The notes under the pieces: generated by a model
Database searches by the model: none
What the model was told of the DNA's origin: nothing
Seen by the model: only the letters and a program-made list of their open reading frames with translations
Shown here: positions 53,327-64,000 of the stretch, piece by piece
How positions within the stretch are numbered: position 1 is the first letter of the stretch
Layout of the letters: each line of letters begins with the position of its first letter
NCBI GenBank assembly: GCA_013362805.1
Contig: JABFVL010000036.1
Coordinates: 1-64,000 of the forward strand
DNA from: Mycobacteriales bacterium
GTDB lineage: Bacteria; Actinomycetota; Actinomycetes; Mycobacteriales; QHCE01
DNA length: 64,000 nucleotides
Reading direction: 5' to 3'
Translations under genes and position numbers: made by a program

Positions 53327-56300
53327 ATGAACGACGATGCGATCGCAGTCGTCGGGTTAGCATGCCGTCTGCCCGGCGCCGCCAACCCAACACAATATTG
53401 GGAACTGCTCACCAACGGCACCTCGGCGATCGCTCCAGCTCCTCGCGATCGATCCGCACTTGGCATCGGCGGCTTCCTCCCCCACATCGACCAATTCGAC
53501 CCCGCTTTATTTGGAATAGCCCCCAATGAAGCGATCGCGATGGACCCGCAACAACGCCTCGCCCTTGAACTCGGCTGGGAAGCATTCGAAGACGCGGGCA
53601 TCACTCCGAATTCAGCCAGCGCCACCGGAGTGTTCATCGGCGCGATCTGGGACGACTACGCCACTTTGGTGCAAGAACAAGGAAACAAAGCACTCAGTCA
53701 TTACACGATGCCCGGATTGCACCGGGGCATCATTGCCAACCGCTTGTCATATGCGCTTGGTTTGCGGGGGCCTAGCCTGGCCATTGATGCCGGACAAGCC
53801 TCCTCACTTATAGCCATTCACCTAGCGATCCAAAGTTTGCGCAGCGGCGAAACGAGCATGGCCCTAGCCGGCGGGGTCAACCTCATCGCATCCGAACACA
53901 GCAATGCGCGCTCGGCGCACTTTGGCGGGCTCTCCCCCGACCACACCTGCTACACGTTCGATGCACGTGCGAACGGCTACGTGCGCGGGGAAGGCGGCGG
54001 GATAGTCGTTTTGAAGCCGTTGGAAAGAGCACTAGCGGACGGCGACACGGTGTACTGCGTGGTGGCGGGCAGTGCCGTTAACAATGACGGAGGCGGGCAA
54101 ACCCTAACAACGCCGAGCCAACAAGCCCAAGAACAGGTCCTGCGTGCCGCATATGAAGACGCGAAGGTGAACCCGCACCACATTGGATATGTGGAACTTC
54201 ACGGCGCGGGCACGCCAGTGGGCGACCCCATCGAAGCCAATGCTCTTGGAACACTCCTTCACGACGCACCAGCCTCACTCGCCGTTGGCTCAGCCAAGAC
54301 CAATATCGGACATTTGGAGGCTGCGGCCGGAATTGCTGGTTTCATTAAAACGGCCCTAGCTCTGCATCACCGTGAACTGCCAGCCAGTCTCAACTTTCAA
54401 AGCGCGCCCACGAATATTCCACTCGAAAAGCTAAATCTTCGGGTCAATGCGCGGCACGTCACCTGGCGGGCCGAGCCAGGCAGTCGCATCGCCGGCGTGA
54501 GTTCGTTCGGCATGGGCGGCACGAACTGCCACGTGGTCATGCGCGAAGCCACACACTCAACCCAAGGCACCGAGCCAGCTGAGCCTGGCTTAGTGCCCTG
54601 GATGCTCTCGTCCGCGACTGAACCAGCCCTTCGCTCCAGCGCTGCTCGACTGCGCGAGTTCATCGCCGCGCATCAACACCTGACGCCACGCGATATCGGC
54701 TTCTCACTTGCCACCACCCGCACACATCTGCGGCACCGCGCGGTAATCATTGGTGAAAGTCATCAGGATTTCGTTGACGGTCTTGATGCGCTGGCTGAAG
54801 GCGCGCCAGCATCCAATGTCATCGTGGGCAGGTGCGATGACCAAGAACAGCAGCCTGTTTTCATTTTTCCCGGACAAGGTTCGCAATGGGCTGGGATGGC
54901 GCTCTCGCTGCTGGAAACGTCACCCGTTTTCGCGGAACGTCTGACGCAATGCGCGAACGCACTTGACGCACACACTGGCTGGTCACTACTTGACGTGCTG
55001 CGCGGTGAACCAAGTGCTCCGCCGCTGGAGCGAGTGGACGTAGTCCAGCCCGCACTATTCGCGATGATGGTTTCCCTTGCCGCGCTGTGGCAATCATTGG
55101 GTTTGAGCCCCGCGGCCGTGGTTGGACATTCGCAAGGCGAGATCGCCGCCGCGTGCGTGGCAGGCGCGTTGTCGCTCGAGGACGCGGCGGCGATCGTGGC
55201 ATTGCGAAGCCGCGCACTGAACTCGCTGGCCGGACAAGGGGCAATGGCCAGCGTCTCCTTGCCAGCGAAAAAGGTGCGCACGCATGACGGACTTGGGATC
55301 GCGGCGGTCAACGGACCCGATACCACCGTCGTATCGGGCACACCAGAAGCTGTAACCGCGTTCGTCGAGAAAATGACAGAGCAAGGCATTCGAGCTCGGC
55401 GCATCGCGGTCGACTATGCGTCACATTCCCAAGCGGTGGAAACCATTCGAGTAGAGCTACTCGCCCACCTAGCACATATTGAGGCTTCGCATGGCTCCGT
55501 ACCGTTTTATTCGACGGTGTCTGGACGCCACATTGACGGTGACACGCTCACACCCGAATATTGGTACCAGAACCTACGCAGCACCGTTCAGTTCGCGCCC
55601 GTCATTCACGAATTACGTGAACAAGGCCATCGCGTTTTCCTAGAGATAAGCCCGCATCCGGTGCTAGCGATGGACATCGCCGCACATGACACACAGGTTG
55701 CCGCCATTAGCTCCCTACGGCGCGACAGCGGAGACGTTGCCACAGTTTTGACCTCACTGGCGCAAGCGCACGTGAATGGTGCGCGAATCGACTGGGCTCA
55801 ATTTTTCGGGCGAGCTCGCCGTATGAAACTGCCCACCTACCCCTTTGATCGGCAGCGATATTGGATTGGCGACAGCGCGCCCGAACTAGCAAGCACGCCC
55901 ACAAAAGACATACAAGAGCTTCTGCGCACAACCATTGCTGCCGTATTGGGCTATCAACCGCATGAGGTCGATCTTCGCCGAAGTTTCAAAGAACTTGGCT
56001 TCGATTCGGTCAGCGCGCTTGAACTAAGAAATCGCCTCAACGCCGCCACTGGCCTGACGCTGTCAAGCACCCTACTTTTCGATTTCCCCACCCCTGAAGC
56101 GCTTTTCGCACATGTCGGACGCGCTTCACCCGAGCACGCTTCTACGGCCGCCGTCGGTTCTGATGAGCCGATCGCCATAGTGGCCATGGGATGCCGGTTC
56201 CCGGGTGCGGTATCAACACCTGAACAACTGTGGGAACTCGTCAACAGCGGCGCTGATGCGATCTCTGAATTCCCAACTGACCGAGGCTGGGACACCTCAG

Positions 56301-59300
56301 GCGCCAACTACCCGAAACTTGGTGGCTTCCTCACCGAAGCGGCCCGATTCGATGCCGAATTCTTCGGGATCAGCCCCAAAGAAGCGCTCGCCATGGATCC
56401 GCAACAGCGTTTACTTCTCCACACGACATGGGAGGTCTTCGAACGGGCGGGCATCGCACCATCGTCTATGCGCGGCACCGAAACGGGAGTATTCGTCGGC
56501 GCGATGCCACAAGAATATGGCCCGAGAATGAACGCCGCTCCCGCACAGCTCGCGGGACACGTCTTAACCGGCAATACCGGCAGCGTCGCGTCGGGCCGAC
56601 TCGCCTACACCTTTGGTTTGTCCGGCCCTGCGATCACTGTGGACACTGCTTGCTCCTCGTCACTAGTCGCGTTGCACTTGGCCGTGCGAGCGCTGCGGTC
56701 CGGGGAATGCTCTCTCGCATTGGCTGGCGGGGCCACCATCATGGCGAACCCAGGCATCTTCGCCGAGTTCGCGCAAGCAGAGGGCTTGTCCTCTGATGGG
56801 CGCTGCAAATCTTTCGCGGCGGCAGCGGACGGCACCAGTTGGTCCGAAGGCGTAGGCATGCTGCTACTCGAACGACTCAGTGATGCTCAAGCCAACGGCC
56901 ACCCCGTGCTCGCGCTGGTGCGAGGCAGCGCGGTGAATCAAGACGGCGCATCACATGGTTTGACCGCGCCCAACGGCCCAGCGCAAGAACGGGTGATTCG
57001 GCGGGCGCTCACCGACGCGGGCCTCGGCTTCGACGATGTCGACGTGGTGGAAGCCCACGGAACGGGCACCGCGTTAGGCGATCCGATCGAAGCACACGCG
57101 CTCCTCAACACCTATGGGCGTGATCGGGAAACACCGCTGTGGTTGGGCTCGCTGAAATCCAACATTGGCCACGCCCAAGCCGCCGCCGGGGTGGGCGGCG
57201 TGATCAAAATGGTGCAGGCCATCCGGCAGGGGACACTACCCGCCACACTGCACGTCGACGAGCCCTCGCCGCATATCGCCTGGGATTCCGGGAACCTGGC
57301 TCTGCTCACCACATCCCAGCCCTGGCCTGACCTGGCCCGAGCCCGCCGGGCTGCGGTGTCCTCTTTTGGGATCAGCGGGACGAACGCGCATGTGGTCCTC
57401 GAGCAGGCCCCCGCGTCCGAGACGACGAAGGTTGAAACTCCCACGGCCTACCCGTGGATTGTGTCGGCGAAGAGCGAAGCTGGTCTACGGGCCCAAGCGA
57501 CAAAGCTCCGCACTCATCTGAACGGAAGCACCGGCTGGTCCATCGCTGACGTCGCCTCCACATTGGCCCATGGTCGCGACGTTTTTGATTATCGTGCACA
57601 TATCTTCAGCCAGAGCGCCGATGATTATGTTTCCGCGCTCGACGCGCTCGCTGAGACAAGCACCCACTCCGCGCTACGCACCGGCGTTGATCTTGGCCGG
57701 AAAACCGCCTTCTTGTTCACCGGCCAGGGCGCTCAGTACCCGGACATGGCACAAGAGATGTGTGACGCTTTCCCAGTTTTCGCGAAGCATTTCAACGACA
57801 TATGCGATGAACTAAATAAGCACTTCGGCGGCGATGTTCGAACAGCGCTGAAAACGGAGCAAGTACATCAAACCGCGTTCACCCAAGCCGGTCTTTTCGC
57901 ATTCGAGGTCGCGAGCTACCGGCTACTGGAATCGTGGGGAATACGGCCAGATTTCTTGCTGGGCCATTCATTGGGCGAAATCGCGGCAGCGCACGTCGCG
58001 GGCGTGTTCTCACTTGCCGACGCTTGCGCTCTGGTCGCTGCCCGAGGCCAACTTATGCAGAGCCTGCCAACCGGCGGCGCCATGCTGGCAGTCCGCGGGG
58101 CCGAGGCTGAGCTCGCACCACTGTTGTCAGGAACAGGCATCAGCATCGCCGCAATCAACGGACCAAACTCTGTGGTGCTGTCAGGGGCGCACGATCCGCT
58201 ACGGGAACTCAGCAGCGCCCTCACTGCCCGCGGGCACAAGACAACTCCGTTGAAAGTCAGTCATGCGTTTCATTCGGTGCTCATGGAACCCATGCTTGGG
58301 GATTTTCGGCGCGTAGTTGAAACGCTACAGTTCAATGCCCCGCACATTCCCATCGTGTCGACAGTGACCGATGAACCGCAAGCACCCGATTTCACTTCAC
58401 CGGGGTATTGGGTTGATCAGGTGCGCCAACCTGTGCGCTTCGCCGCCGGAATACGCACGCTGCTGAAAGCGGACGTTGGAACGTTCATCGAAATTGGGCC
58501 AGATGCGGTGCTCAGCGCAGCCGGGGCGGAGCAAGCAGCGGCCAAGCAATTTATTGCGCTACACCGAAAAGCGCAAGACGCGATCAGCACTGTGCGGACA
58601 GCCGTAGCGGCGGCGCATGTGCGCGGTGTCGGAGTGGACTGGGCTGCCCTGATTCCCCCGACCGCCAGCGTAAGTGACGTGCCTACGTATCCATTCGAAG
58701 GAACTCACTACTGGTTCACCCCAACGGACCAACCAGAGATAGGCCGTCACTGGTTGAAGAACCCAGTGCACATCGCTGGATCACACGATGTGGTTTTCAG
58801 CGGGCGCCTCACGCCCGAAGAGTTCGCGGATCATCGCATCCAGGGCGCCGTTGTGCTGCCCGGTACCGCTCTGGTGAACTTCGCGCTTTCGGTGGGCGGC
58901 CAGGTGGGCTATCCCGTGATTGACGAGCTGAGCCTACTAACGCCAGTCGTGCTCGACTCACCGATCGATCTGCAAATAGTGGTCAAAAGCGCTGACGCCG
59001 AGCATCGGACGTTGACCGTATATTCGCGAGCATCGAGCACACAGGACTGGACCGAGCACGCCCACGCGAGATTGAGCAACACAGCTCTCGAACCTGGCTT
59101 TGAGCTTTCCTCATGGCCACCAGCCGGCGCGCTTCCACAAGACATAGCCAGCCTGTACGCCAACCTCGCCGAACGAGGCTATGGGTATGGCCCAAGCTTC
59201 CAGCGGGTAAAAGCGGTATGGCAACAGGAAAACGAGCTGTTTGTAGAACTCACCTCAACTGAGGCAAGCGAATCAACACTCGACCCAACCGCGCTTGACA

Positions 59301-61150
59301 GCGCATTGCACGCCACCTTGCTGCACTTTTTCCCCGAGGGGACGCCGGTTCCGTTTATGTGGAATTCGGTGACATTGCACGATGCGACGAGCGAAGCCAC
59401 TCGCATCCACATTGTCCACAAGGGTGAGTCGATTGCGCTCTCACTGACTTCCTCAACAGGAACACCTATCGCACAGATTGGCAGGCTATTGATGCGCTCC
59501 TTGCGCAACACGCCAGCCGACCCACTGCTCGAGGTGCAATGGCAGACCCTCACGAACGCTCTGCCGTCGGATGTGGCAACACCCGATTGGGCTGTGCTGG
59601 GCAACAACGATCTCGGCCTTGGTGTGCGAACTTTGGCCGATCTCAAAGATGGGCCCCCGCCCGAGGTGTGGTTCGCGCCGATACCAGCTGGCGAGTCGCC
59701 AGCCGACATCACCGAGGCGGTGCACAGCTCGCTGTCGCTCCTGCGCGAATGGTTCAGCGAACCCACATTCTCGAACACCACACTAGTCTTCGTCACCCAC
59801 GACGGGCTCACCGACTTGGTGCAGGCACCTGTGCGCGCCGCTATTCGCTCAGCCCGCGCCGAAGACACCAGAAGAATTGTGCTCGCCGACTGGACACGGC
59901 CACCGACTCGGTCGCTGATCAGCGCGGCCTTGGCTAGTGGTGAACCCGAATTCGCGATCCGTGGGGACCGCATTGAGGTTCCGAGACTGGCCAAGCTACC
60001 AATCTCGCCTGATGCTCCGACGATTGACTGGGGCACCGTGTTGGTAACTGGCGGCACGGGCGCATTGGGCGCATTGATCTCCGAGCATTTGGTCCGCGAG
60101 CATGGCGTGCGAGACCTGATACTCGTAAGCCGTTCGGGTGCCGCCGCTCAGAGCGCGTCAGCTTTGCGCGAAAAGCTCAGCGCGTTGGGTGCCACCGTGC
60201 AGATCGTGGCCGCCGACATCGCCGAGCGAGACGAGGTGGCGGCCCTATTTGACCGGCACATGGTGAACAGTGTGGTGCACGCCGCCGGAGTGCTCGCCGA
60301 TGGGCTCATCGCCTCTCTTAACGTCGAAAAAATAGAGAAAGCGCTACGGCCCAAAGTCCACGGTGCCTGGCATATTCACGAACTGGGCACAAACTTGAAT
60401 GCCTTCGTGCTGTTTTCCTCAGCGATCAGCATTCTGGACGTGGCTGGCCAGGCGAACTACGCGGCTGGGAACGCGTTCTTGGATGCACTCGCCGCACGGC
60501 GTCGCTCCGATAACCTGCCGGCGCAGTCCATGTTGTGGGGCCTTTGGGATCAAGGCATGGCCGACACACTTGACGAGTCGGGAGTGCGCCGACTCCGCCA
60601 AGCCGGTCTGGCTCCGCTAGACGCATCCGCTGGGTTGGCATTGTTCGATGCCGCTCTGCGCGCCAACCGAGCGACGGTCGCACCACTACGGCTGGACATG
60701 GACACCTTGCGCGATGTTGGCGTTCCACGTCTCGTGCAAAACCTGGTGAGATCACCATCGGCGCCGCTAACGTCAACGCCTGATCTGCGGGCACGCTTGG
60801 AAAAGCTGCCGGAAAACGAGCGCGAACGATCCGTGCTCATGCTCCTGCGTGAACTAACCGCGAAGGCACTTGGGCACGCCAGCGCGGCTAGCGTGCCCAC
60901 GAACCGGACCTTCACCCAGCTGGGTCTGGATTCTCTGGGCGCGATCGAACTGCGCAACAGCCTCAACGCGCAAAGCGGGCTTAGCTTGCCATCGAGCCTA
61001 GCTTTTGACTATCCGACACTGCCCAAGCTGGCAACTTTCTTGTTGCACCAATTGCTACCCGGTTCCATCAAATCTGACGACAACGCCATTCACACAATGA
61101 GCGTGGATGACCTCGTGCGCCTTGCAATGACCCGCGGCAAAACGAGCTAA
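53327..61150 (+). CDS. Type I modular polyketide synthase: KSQ loading module plus module 1
   Basis: Protein of 2607 residues. Loading module: KSQ (about 1-420, Gln157 in DAGQASSL replaces Cys), AT (Ser602 in GHSQG; Y697-ASHS motif means methylmalonyl-CoA), ACP (Ser894). Module 1: KS (about 945-1370, Cys1109 in TACSSSL), AT (Ser1548; His1646 in HAFHS, malonyl-type), DH (about 1790-2060, His1836 in [12 protein letters not shown] and Asp1991 in LDSALHA), KR (about 2240-2410, GTGALG; LAD with Asp2325, B-type; Tyr2378), ACP (Ser2536). No TE; the short C-terminal tail may dock with the next protein. Predicted: propionate starter from decarboxylation, extended by acetate with an alkene. Ribosome binding site is modest. 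Confidence 0.95.
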   Translation: MNDDAIAVVGLACRLPGAANPTQYWELLTNGTSAIAPAPRDRSALGIGGFLPHIDQFDPALFGIAPNEAIAMDPQQRLALELGWEAFEDAGITPNSASATGVFIGAIWDDYATLVQEQGNKALSHYTMPGLHRGIIANRLSYALGLRGPSLAIDAGQASSLIAIHLAIQSLRSGETSMALAGGVNLIASEHSNARSAHFGGLSPDHTCYTFDARANGYVRGEGGGIVVLKPLERALADGDTVYCVVAGSAVNNDGGGQTLTTPSQQAQEQVLRAAYEDAKVNPHHIGYVELHGAGTPVGDPIEANALGTLLHDAPASLAVGSAKTNIGHLEAAAGIAGFIKTALALHHRELPASLNFQSAPTNIPLEKLNLRVNARHVTWRAEPGSRIAGVSSFGMGGTNCHVVMREATHSTQGTEPAEPGLVPWMLSSATEPALRSSAARLREFIAAHQHLTPRDIGFSLATTRTHLRHRAVIIGESHQDFVDGLDALAEGAPASNVIVGRCDDQEQQPVFIFPGQGSQWAGMALSLLETSPVFAERLTQCANALDAHTGWSLLDVLRGEPSAPPLERVDVVQPALFAMMVSLAALWQSLGLSPAAVVGHSQGEIAAACVAGALSLEDAAAIVALRSRALNSLAGQGAMASVSLPAKKVRTHDGLGIAAVNGPDTTVVSGTPEAVTAFVEKMTEQGIRARRIAVDYASHSQAVETIRVELLAHLAHIEASHGSVPFYSTVSGRHIDGDTLTPEYWYQNLRSTVQFAPVIHELREQGHRVFLEISPHPVLAMDIAAHDTQVAAISSLRRDSGDVATVLTSLAQAHVNGARIDWAQFFGRARRMKLPTYPFDRQRYWIGDSAPELASTPTKDIQELLRTTIAAVLGYQPHEVDLRRSFKELGFDSVSALELRNRLNAATGLTLSSTLLFDFPTPEALFAHVGRASPEHASTAAVGSDEPIAIVAMGCRFPGAVSTPEQLWELVNSGADAISEFPTDRGWDTSGANYPKLGGFLTEAARFDAEFFGISPKEALAMDPQQRLLLHTTWEVFERAGIAPSSMRGTETGVFVGAMPQEYGPRMNAAPAQLAGHVLTGNTGSVASGRLAYTFGLSGPAITVDTACSSSLVALHLAVRALRSGECSLALAGGATIMANPGIFAEFAQAEGLSSDGRCKSFAAAADGTSWSEGVGMLLLERLSDAQANGHPVLALVRGSAVNQDGASHGLTAPNGPAQERVIRRALTDAGLGFDDVDVVEAHGTGTALGDPIEAHALLNTYGRDRETPLWLGSLKSNIGHAQAAAGVGGVIKMVQAIRQGTLPATLHVDEPSPHIAWDSGNLALLTTSQPWPDLARARRAAVSSFGISGTNAHVVLEQAPASETTKVETPTAYPWIVSAKSEAGLRAQATKLRTHLNGSTGWSIADVASTLAHGRDVFDYRAHIFSQSADDYVSALDALAETSTHSALRTGVDLGRKTAFLFTGQGAQYPDMAQEMCDAFPVFAKHFNDICDELNKHFGGDVRTALKTEQVHQTAFTQAGLFAFEVASYRLLESWGIRPDFLLGHSLGEIAAAHVAGVFSLADACALVAARGQLMQSLPTGGAMLAVRGAEAELAPLLSGTGISIAAINGPNSVVLSGAHDPLRELSSALTARGHKTTPLKVSHAFHSVLMEPMLGDFRRVVETLQFNAPHIPIVSTVTDEPQAPDFTSPGYWVDQVRQPVRFAAGIRTLLKADVGTFIEIGPDAVLSAAGAEQAAAKQFIALHRKAQDAISTVRTAVAAAHVRGVGVDWAALIPPTASVSDVPTYPFEGTHYWFTPTDQPEIGRHWLKNPVHIAGSHDVVFSGRLTPEEFADHRIQGAVVLPGTALVNFALSVGGQVGYPVIDELSLLTPVVLDSPIDLQIVVKSADAEHRTLTVYSRASSTQDWTEHAHARLSNTALEPGFELSSWPPAGALPQDIASLYANLAERGYGYGPSFQRVKAVWQQENELFVELTSTEASESTLDPTALDSALHATLLHFFPEGTPVPFMWNSVTLHDATSEATRIHIVHKGESIALSLTSSTGTPIAQIGRLLMRSLRNTPADPLLEVQWQTLTNALPSDVATPDWAVLGNNDLGLGVRTLADLKDGPPPEVWFAPIPAGESPADITEAVHSSLSLLREWFSEPTFSNTTLVFVTHDGLTDLVQAPVRAAIRSARAEDTRRIVLADWTRPPTRSLISAALASGEPEFAIRGDRIEVPRLAKLPISPDAPTIDWGTVLVTGGTGALGALISEHLVREHGVRDLILVSRSGAAAQSASALREKLSALGATVQIVAADIAERDEVAALFDRHMVNSVVHAAGVLADGLIASLNVEKIEKALRPKVHGAWHIHELGTNLNAFVLFSSAISILDVAGQANYAAGNAFLDALAARRRSDNLPAQSMLWGLWDQGMADTLDESGVRRLRQAGLAPLDASAGLALFDAALRANRATVAPLRLDMDTLRDVGVPRLVQNLVRSPSAPLTSTPDLRARLEKLPENERERSVLMLLRELTAKALGHASAASVPTNRTFTQLGLDSLGAIELRNSLNAQSGLSLPSSLAFDYPTLPKLATFLLHQLLPGSIKSDDNAIHTMSVDDLVRLAMTRGKTS

Positions 61151-61166
61151 CCCTAGGGGGCGAAAC

Positions 61167-64000
61167 ATGGTTGATACCTCGGTGGACACCATCGTGGCGG
61201 CACTGCGGGAGTCTTTGCTCGAAAATGAGCGACTCCGGCAACAGCTCACCGCTCCCGGAGCGGCCGAACCCATCGCTATCGTGTCGATGAGCTGCCGTTA
61301 TCCCGGTGGAGTCACCACGCCCGAAGAGCTATGGGAACTGGTCAGTCAGGAAAAGGACGCGATTTCTTCGTTTCCGCGCGACCGCGGTTGGGCTGTCGAT
61401 TCCTTATATGACCCCGTTGTGGGCACGCCAGGAAAAAGCTACACACGACAGGGCGGGTTCCTTTATGACGCCGCCGAATTCGATCCGGAGTTTTTCGGGA
61501 TCAGCCCCCGAGAAGCGCTCGCCATGGATCCGCAGCAGCGACTGCTGTTGGAAACAACCTGGGAAGCGTTCGAGCGCGCGGGCATAGACCCAACGGCGTT
61601 ACGCGGCACACCCACTGGCGTGTTCGCCGGAGTGATGTATCACGACTACGGCAGCTGGTTGACCGAGCTTCCCGAGGGCGTAGAGGGCTACTTGGGCAAC
61701 GGAAATCGGGGCAGCGTCGCATCGGGCAGGTTGGCGTATGTGTTGGGCTTGGAGGGACCAGCAGTAAGCGTTGACACCGCCTGTTCGTCCTCATTGGTCG
61801 CGATCCATTTAGCCGTTCAAGCACTTACCAATGGCGAATGCTCATTGGCGTTGGCTGGCGGAGTCACGGTCATGTCCACTCCGCAAACTTTCATTGAATT
61901 CAGTGCGCAGCGCGGCCTATCCGCCGATGGGCGCTGCAAATCATTCGCGGCTGGAGCTGACGGCACCGGTTGGGGTGAAGGCGCGGGAATGCTGTTGCTC
62001 GAACGACTTTCGGACGCGCAGCGCAACGGACATCCGGTGCTAGCCATCGTGCGTGGCACAGCGGTGAACCAAGACGGCGCCTCCAACGGCTTCACCGCTC
62101 CGAACGGGCCCTCGCAGCAGCGAGTCATCGAGCAGGCACTGGCGAACGCGGGGCTTAGCCCCGCTGAGGTAGATGCGGTGGAGGCCCACGGAACGGGCAC
62201 CACGTTGGGAGATCCGGTCGAGGCTGGTGCGTTGTTGGCAACATACGGCCAACACCACAGCGACGAGCGCCCATTGTGGCTGGGGTCAGTCAAGTCGAAC
62301 ATCGGGCACACTCAAGCTGCCGCCGGTGCCGCTGGGGTGATCAAAATGGTGCAAGCGATGCAGCATGGGGTTTTGCCGTCTACTTTGCACGTTGACGCAC
62401 CATCACCCCACATTGACTGGAATTCTGGACATGTCAAGCTGCTCTCCGAGCCTCGCGACTGGCCACAACCAGCCCGGCCCCGTCGTGCGGGCATTTCTTC
62501 CTTTGGCATCAGCGGCACAAATGCCCATGTGATCCTCGAACAAGCACCGACGTCACCTTCCCAGGCCACATCGCCTGAGCGGGTCGCGCCTACGTCTTCT
62601 GCGCCCATCCCCTGGGTGCTTTCGGCACATAGCGCATCTGCTTTAACTGAGGCGGCGACGCGACTTCACGCGTACATCGCCGAGCAAGATCCTCGTGACG
62701 TTGGCTATTCCTTGACCAACACTCGAGCATCTTTTGAGCATCGTGCGGTTGTCGTGGGCCACGATCGCGAAGAGCTACTTTCTGGGGTGCGCGCCCTGTC
62801 ACAATCGCAGCCCCACCCACAGCTGATCACTGGAACCGTCCGGGCTAATGAAGCCGTTTTTGTCTTTCCCGGTCAGGGTTCGCAGTGGGCGGGGATGGCT
62901 ACAGAATTGCTAGATACTTCCCCAGTTTTCGCCGCTGGGATGGCTGAATGCGCTGACGCACTGGCTTCTCACGTTGACTGGGACTTGTTCACCGTTCTGC
63001 GTGAAGAACCCGCCATGCTGAACCGGGTTGACGTGGTTCAGCCCAGCTTGTGGGCGATCATGGTGTCGCTGGCGCGGCTGTGGCGCGCGCATGGCGTCGA
63101 ACCGGCCGCGGTCATTGGGCATTCGCAGGGTGAAATCGCTGCCGCGTGTGTGGCGGGAGCGTTGTCTATCGAGGATGCCGCCGCGGTAGTCGCTTTGCGG
63201 GGAAAGCTTATCGCGCGCGAACTCGCCGGCCAAGGCGGCATGCTCTCGATAGGGTTGTCGGCGCAAAGCGCGGCCACCCGAATCGCTGGGATCGTCGATG
63301 TGGCGATCGCCGCATTGAACGGGCCCAACTCAGTAGTGGTGTCGGGGCCACGCTCCGCTTTGGAATCGCTGCACGCTCAGCTCAAGGCCGAAGAGGTGCC
63401 GACAAAGCTATTGCCGGTGGACTATGCCTCACATTCGGCACCAGTGGAAAAAATTCGCACGCAACTGCTCGACGCGCTTGGCGGGATAGCTCCCGAAAAA
63501 GGGTCAGTACCGATGTATTCCACTATGGCCGGTGCATTCATTGAATCATCAGAGCTCGACGGGCAATATTGGTTTGATAATCTGCGGCGCCCCGTGCAAT
63601 TCGCACCTTCAATCGAAGCGCTGATCAACGATGGCCACCGGGTGTTCATCGAGATGAGCCCCCACCCGGTGCTATCGATGGGCATCGAAGAAACCGCGGA
63701 TTCGCTACAGCTCGACGACGTGGCCACCGTCGGCTCGCTGCGGCGCAACGAGGGCGGCCTTGCCCGATTCTTCGCCTCTGTCGCACAGGCGTTCTGCTTC
63801 GGGATCGACGTTTCCTGGCCTGAAATTTTTGCGGAGGCACACACCGTTGAGCTTCCGACATATCCCTTCCAACGCGAACGCTATTGGCTCGCGCACTCAC
63901 GCACCAGCGGCGACGCGGCGGCCGCAGGGCTGCGCAGCGCCACTCATCCGCTGCTCGGCGCCCACATAGACCTTCCCGAGACGGGCGGACTGATTCTCAC
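61167..64000 (+). CDS. Type I polyketide synthase module (partial, cut by window end)
   Basis: At least 944 residues visible. Starts with a short helical docking domain (about 1-30, '[22 protein letters not shown]'), then KS (about 35-460, Cys206 in TACSSSL), AT (about 560-880, Ser653 in GHSQG; Y753-ASHS, methylmalonyl-type) and the first residues of a DH ([11 protein letters not shown]). GGGGG lies 5 nt before the ATG, and the gene starts 16 nt after the first PKS gene, so both share an operon and the same assembly line. Remaining domains lie beyond the edge. Confidence 0.95.
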   Translation, partial: MVDTSVDTIVAALRESLLENERLRQQLTAPGAAEPIAIVSMSCRYPGGVTTPEELWELVSQEKDAISSFPRDRGWAVDSLYDPVVGTPGKSYTRQGGFLYDAAEFDPEFFGISPREALAMDPQQRLLLETTWEAFERAGIDPTALRGTPTGVFAGVMYHDYGSWLTELPEGVEGYLGNGNRGSVASGRLAYVLGLEGPAVSVDTACSSSLVAIHLAVQALTNGECSLALAGGVTVMSTPQTFIEFSAQRGLSADGRCKSFAAGADGTGWGEGAGMLLLERLSDAQRNGHPVLAIVRGTAVNQDGASNGFTAPNGPSQQRVIEQALANAGLSPAEVDAVEAHGTGTTLGDPVEAGALLATYGQHHSDERPLWLGSVKSNIGHTQAAAGAAGVIKMVQAMQHGVLPSTLHVDAPSPHIDWNSGHVKLLSEPRDWPQPARPRRAGISSFGISGTNAHVILEQAPTSPSQATSPERVAPTSSAPIPWVLSAHSASALTEAATRLHAYIAEQDPRDVGYSLTNTRASFEHRAVVVGHDREELLSGVRALSQSQPHPQLITGTVRANEAVFVFPGQGSQWAGMATELLDTSPVFAAGMAECADALASHVDWDLFTVLREEPAMLNRVDVVQPSLWAIMVSLARLWRAHGVEPAAVIGHSQGEIAAACVAGALSIEDAAAVVALRGKLIARELAGQGGMLSIGLSAQSAATRIAGIVDVAIAALNGPNSVVVSGPRSALESLHAQLKAEEVPTKLLPVDYASHSAPVEKIRTQLLDALGGIAPEKGSVPMYSTMAGAFIESSELDGQYWFDNLRRPVQFAPSIEALINDGHRVFIEMSPHPVLSMGIEETADSLQLDDVATVGSLRRNEGGLARFFASVAQAFCFGIDVSWPEIFAEAHTVELPTYPFQRERYWLAHSRTSGDAAAAGLRSATHPLLGAHIDLPETGGLIL

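Overview
The window looks like the chromosome of a sporulating, filamentous-type actinobacterium. The evidence is an SsgA-like sporulation protein, a multidomain SpoIIE-type phosphatase, an ergothioneine methyltransferase of the mycobacterial EgtD type, an ECF41/SigJ sigma factor, a Ku protein with a Lys/Ala-rich tail, a secreted cutinase-like hydrolase, many TetR/MarR repressor-transporter pairs and the start of a modular type I polyketide synthase. Base composition is GC-rich but visibly less extreme than in Streptomyces. I do not assign a genus.

Layout. 0-3 kb: a tandem pair of paralogous helical proteins of unknown function. 3-11 kb: TetR with a divergent SDR/EamA pair, a glycosyltransferase-like protein fused to a degenerate alpha/beta hydrolase, an M14-like metallopeptidase, an epimerase and a lipoprotein. 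11-16 kb: a PAS-GAF-SpoIIE-HATPase phosphatase, and an MFS exporter broken by one in-frame TGA beside an intact TetR and three operator copies. 16-24 kb: cutinase-like protein, MarR/epimerase/SgcJ-like set, DUF3237, YbaK/XRE pair, MFS/TetR pair. 24.5-26.6 kb: an ECF41 sigma factor with a CMD protein and DoxX; two matching promoters suggest autoregulation. 26.6-29.5 kb: two decayed ORFs, four tRNAs, the SsgA-like gene and a PGPGW membrane protein. 29.7-35 kb: a 705-aa unknown protein, a VOC protein, egtD and an MFS exporter. 35-40.7 kb: a two-component system divergent from a four-gene lipoprotein/adaptor/ABC/MacB operon joined by 4-nt overlaps.

40.8-48.5 kb is the most unusual part. A 19-codon ORF with a strong ribosome binding site and a double stop is followed by a 31-nt palindrome with a short T tract, then by a HEAT-like/FGE-sulfatase fusion protein and an unknown 350-aa protein. 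Around this operon lie an archaemetzincin-like protease, a cytochrome P450, a cytokinin-dehydrogenase-like flavoprotein and an M20 peptidase. I read it as a candidate, apparently undescribed RiPP (ribosomally made, modified peptide) pathway with peptide core ending GGAPTKW. This is inference from gene order and motifs only.

48.6-53 kb carries an ammonium transporter, a DUF4352-like membrane protein, DUF2277, a GIY-YIG protein and Ku. From 53.3 kb to the edge, a type I PKS begins with a KSQ loading module (Gln in place of the catalytic Cys, AT with methylmalonyl motif), a malonyl-type module with DH and KR, and a second protein with a docking helix, KS and methylmalonyl-type AT, cut by the window end in its DH domain.
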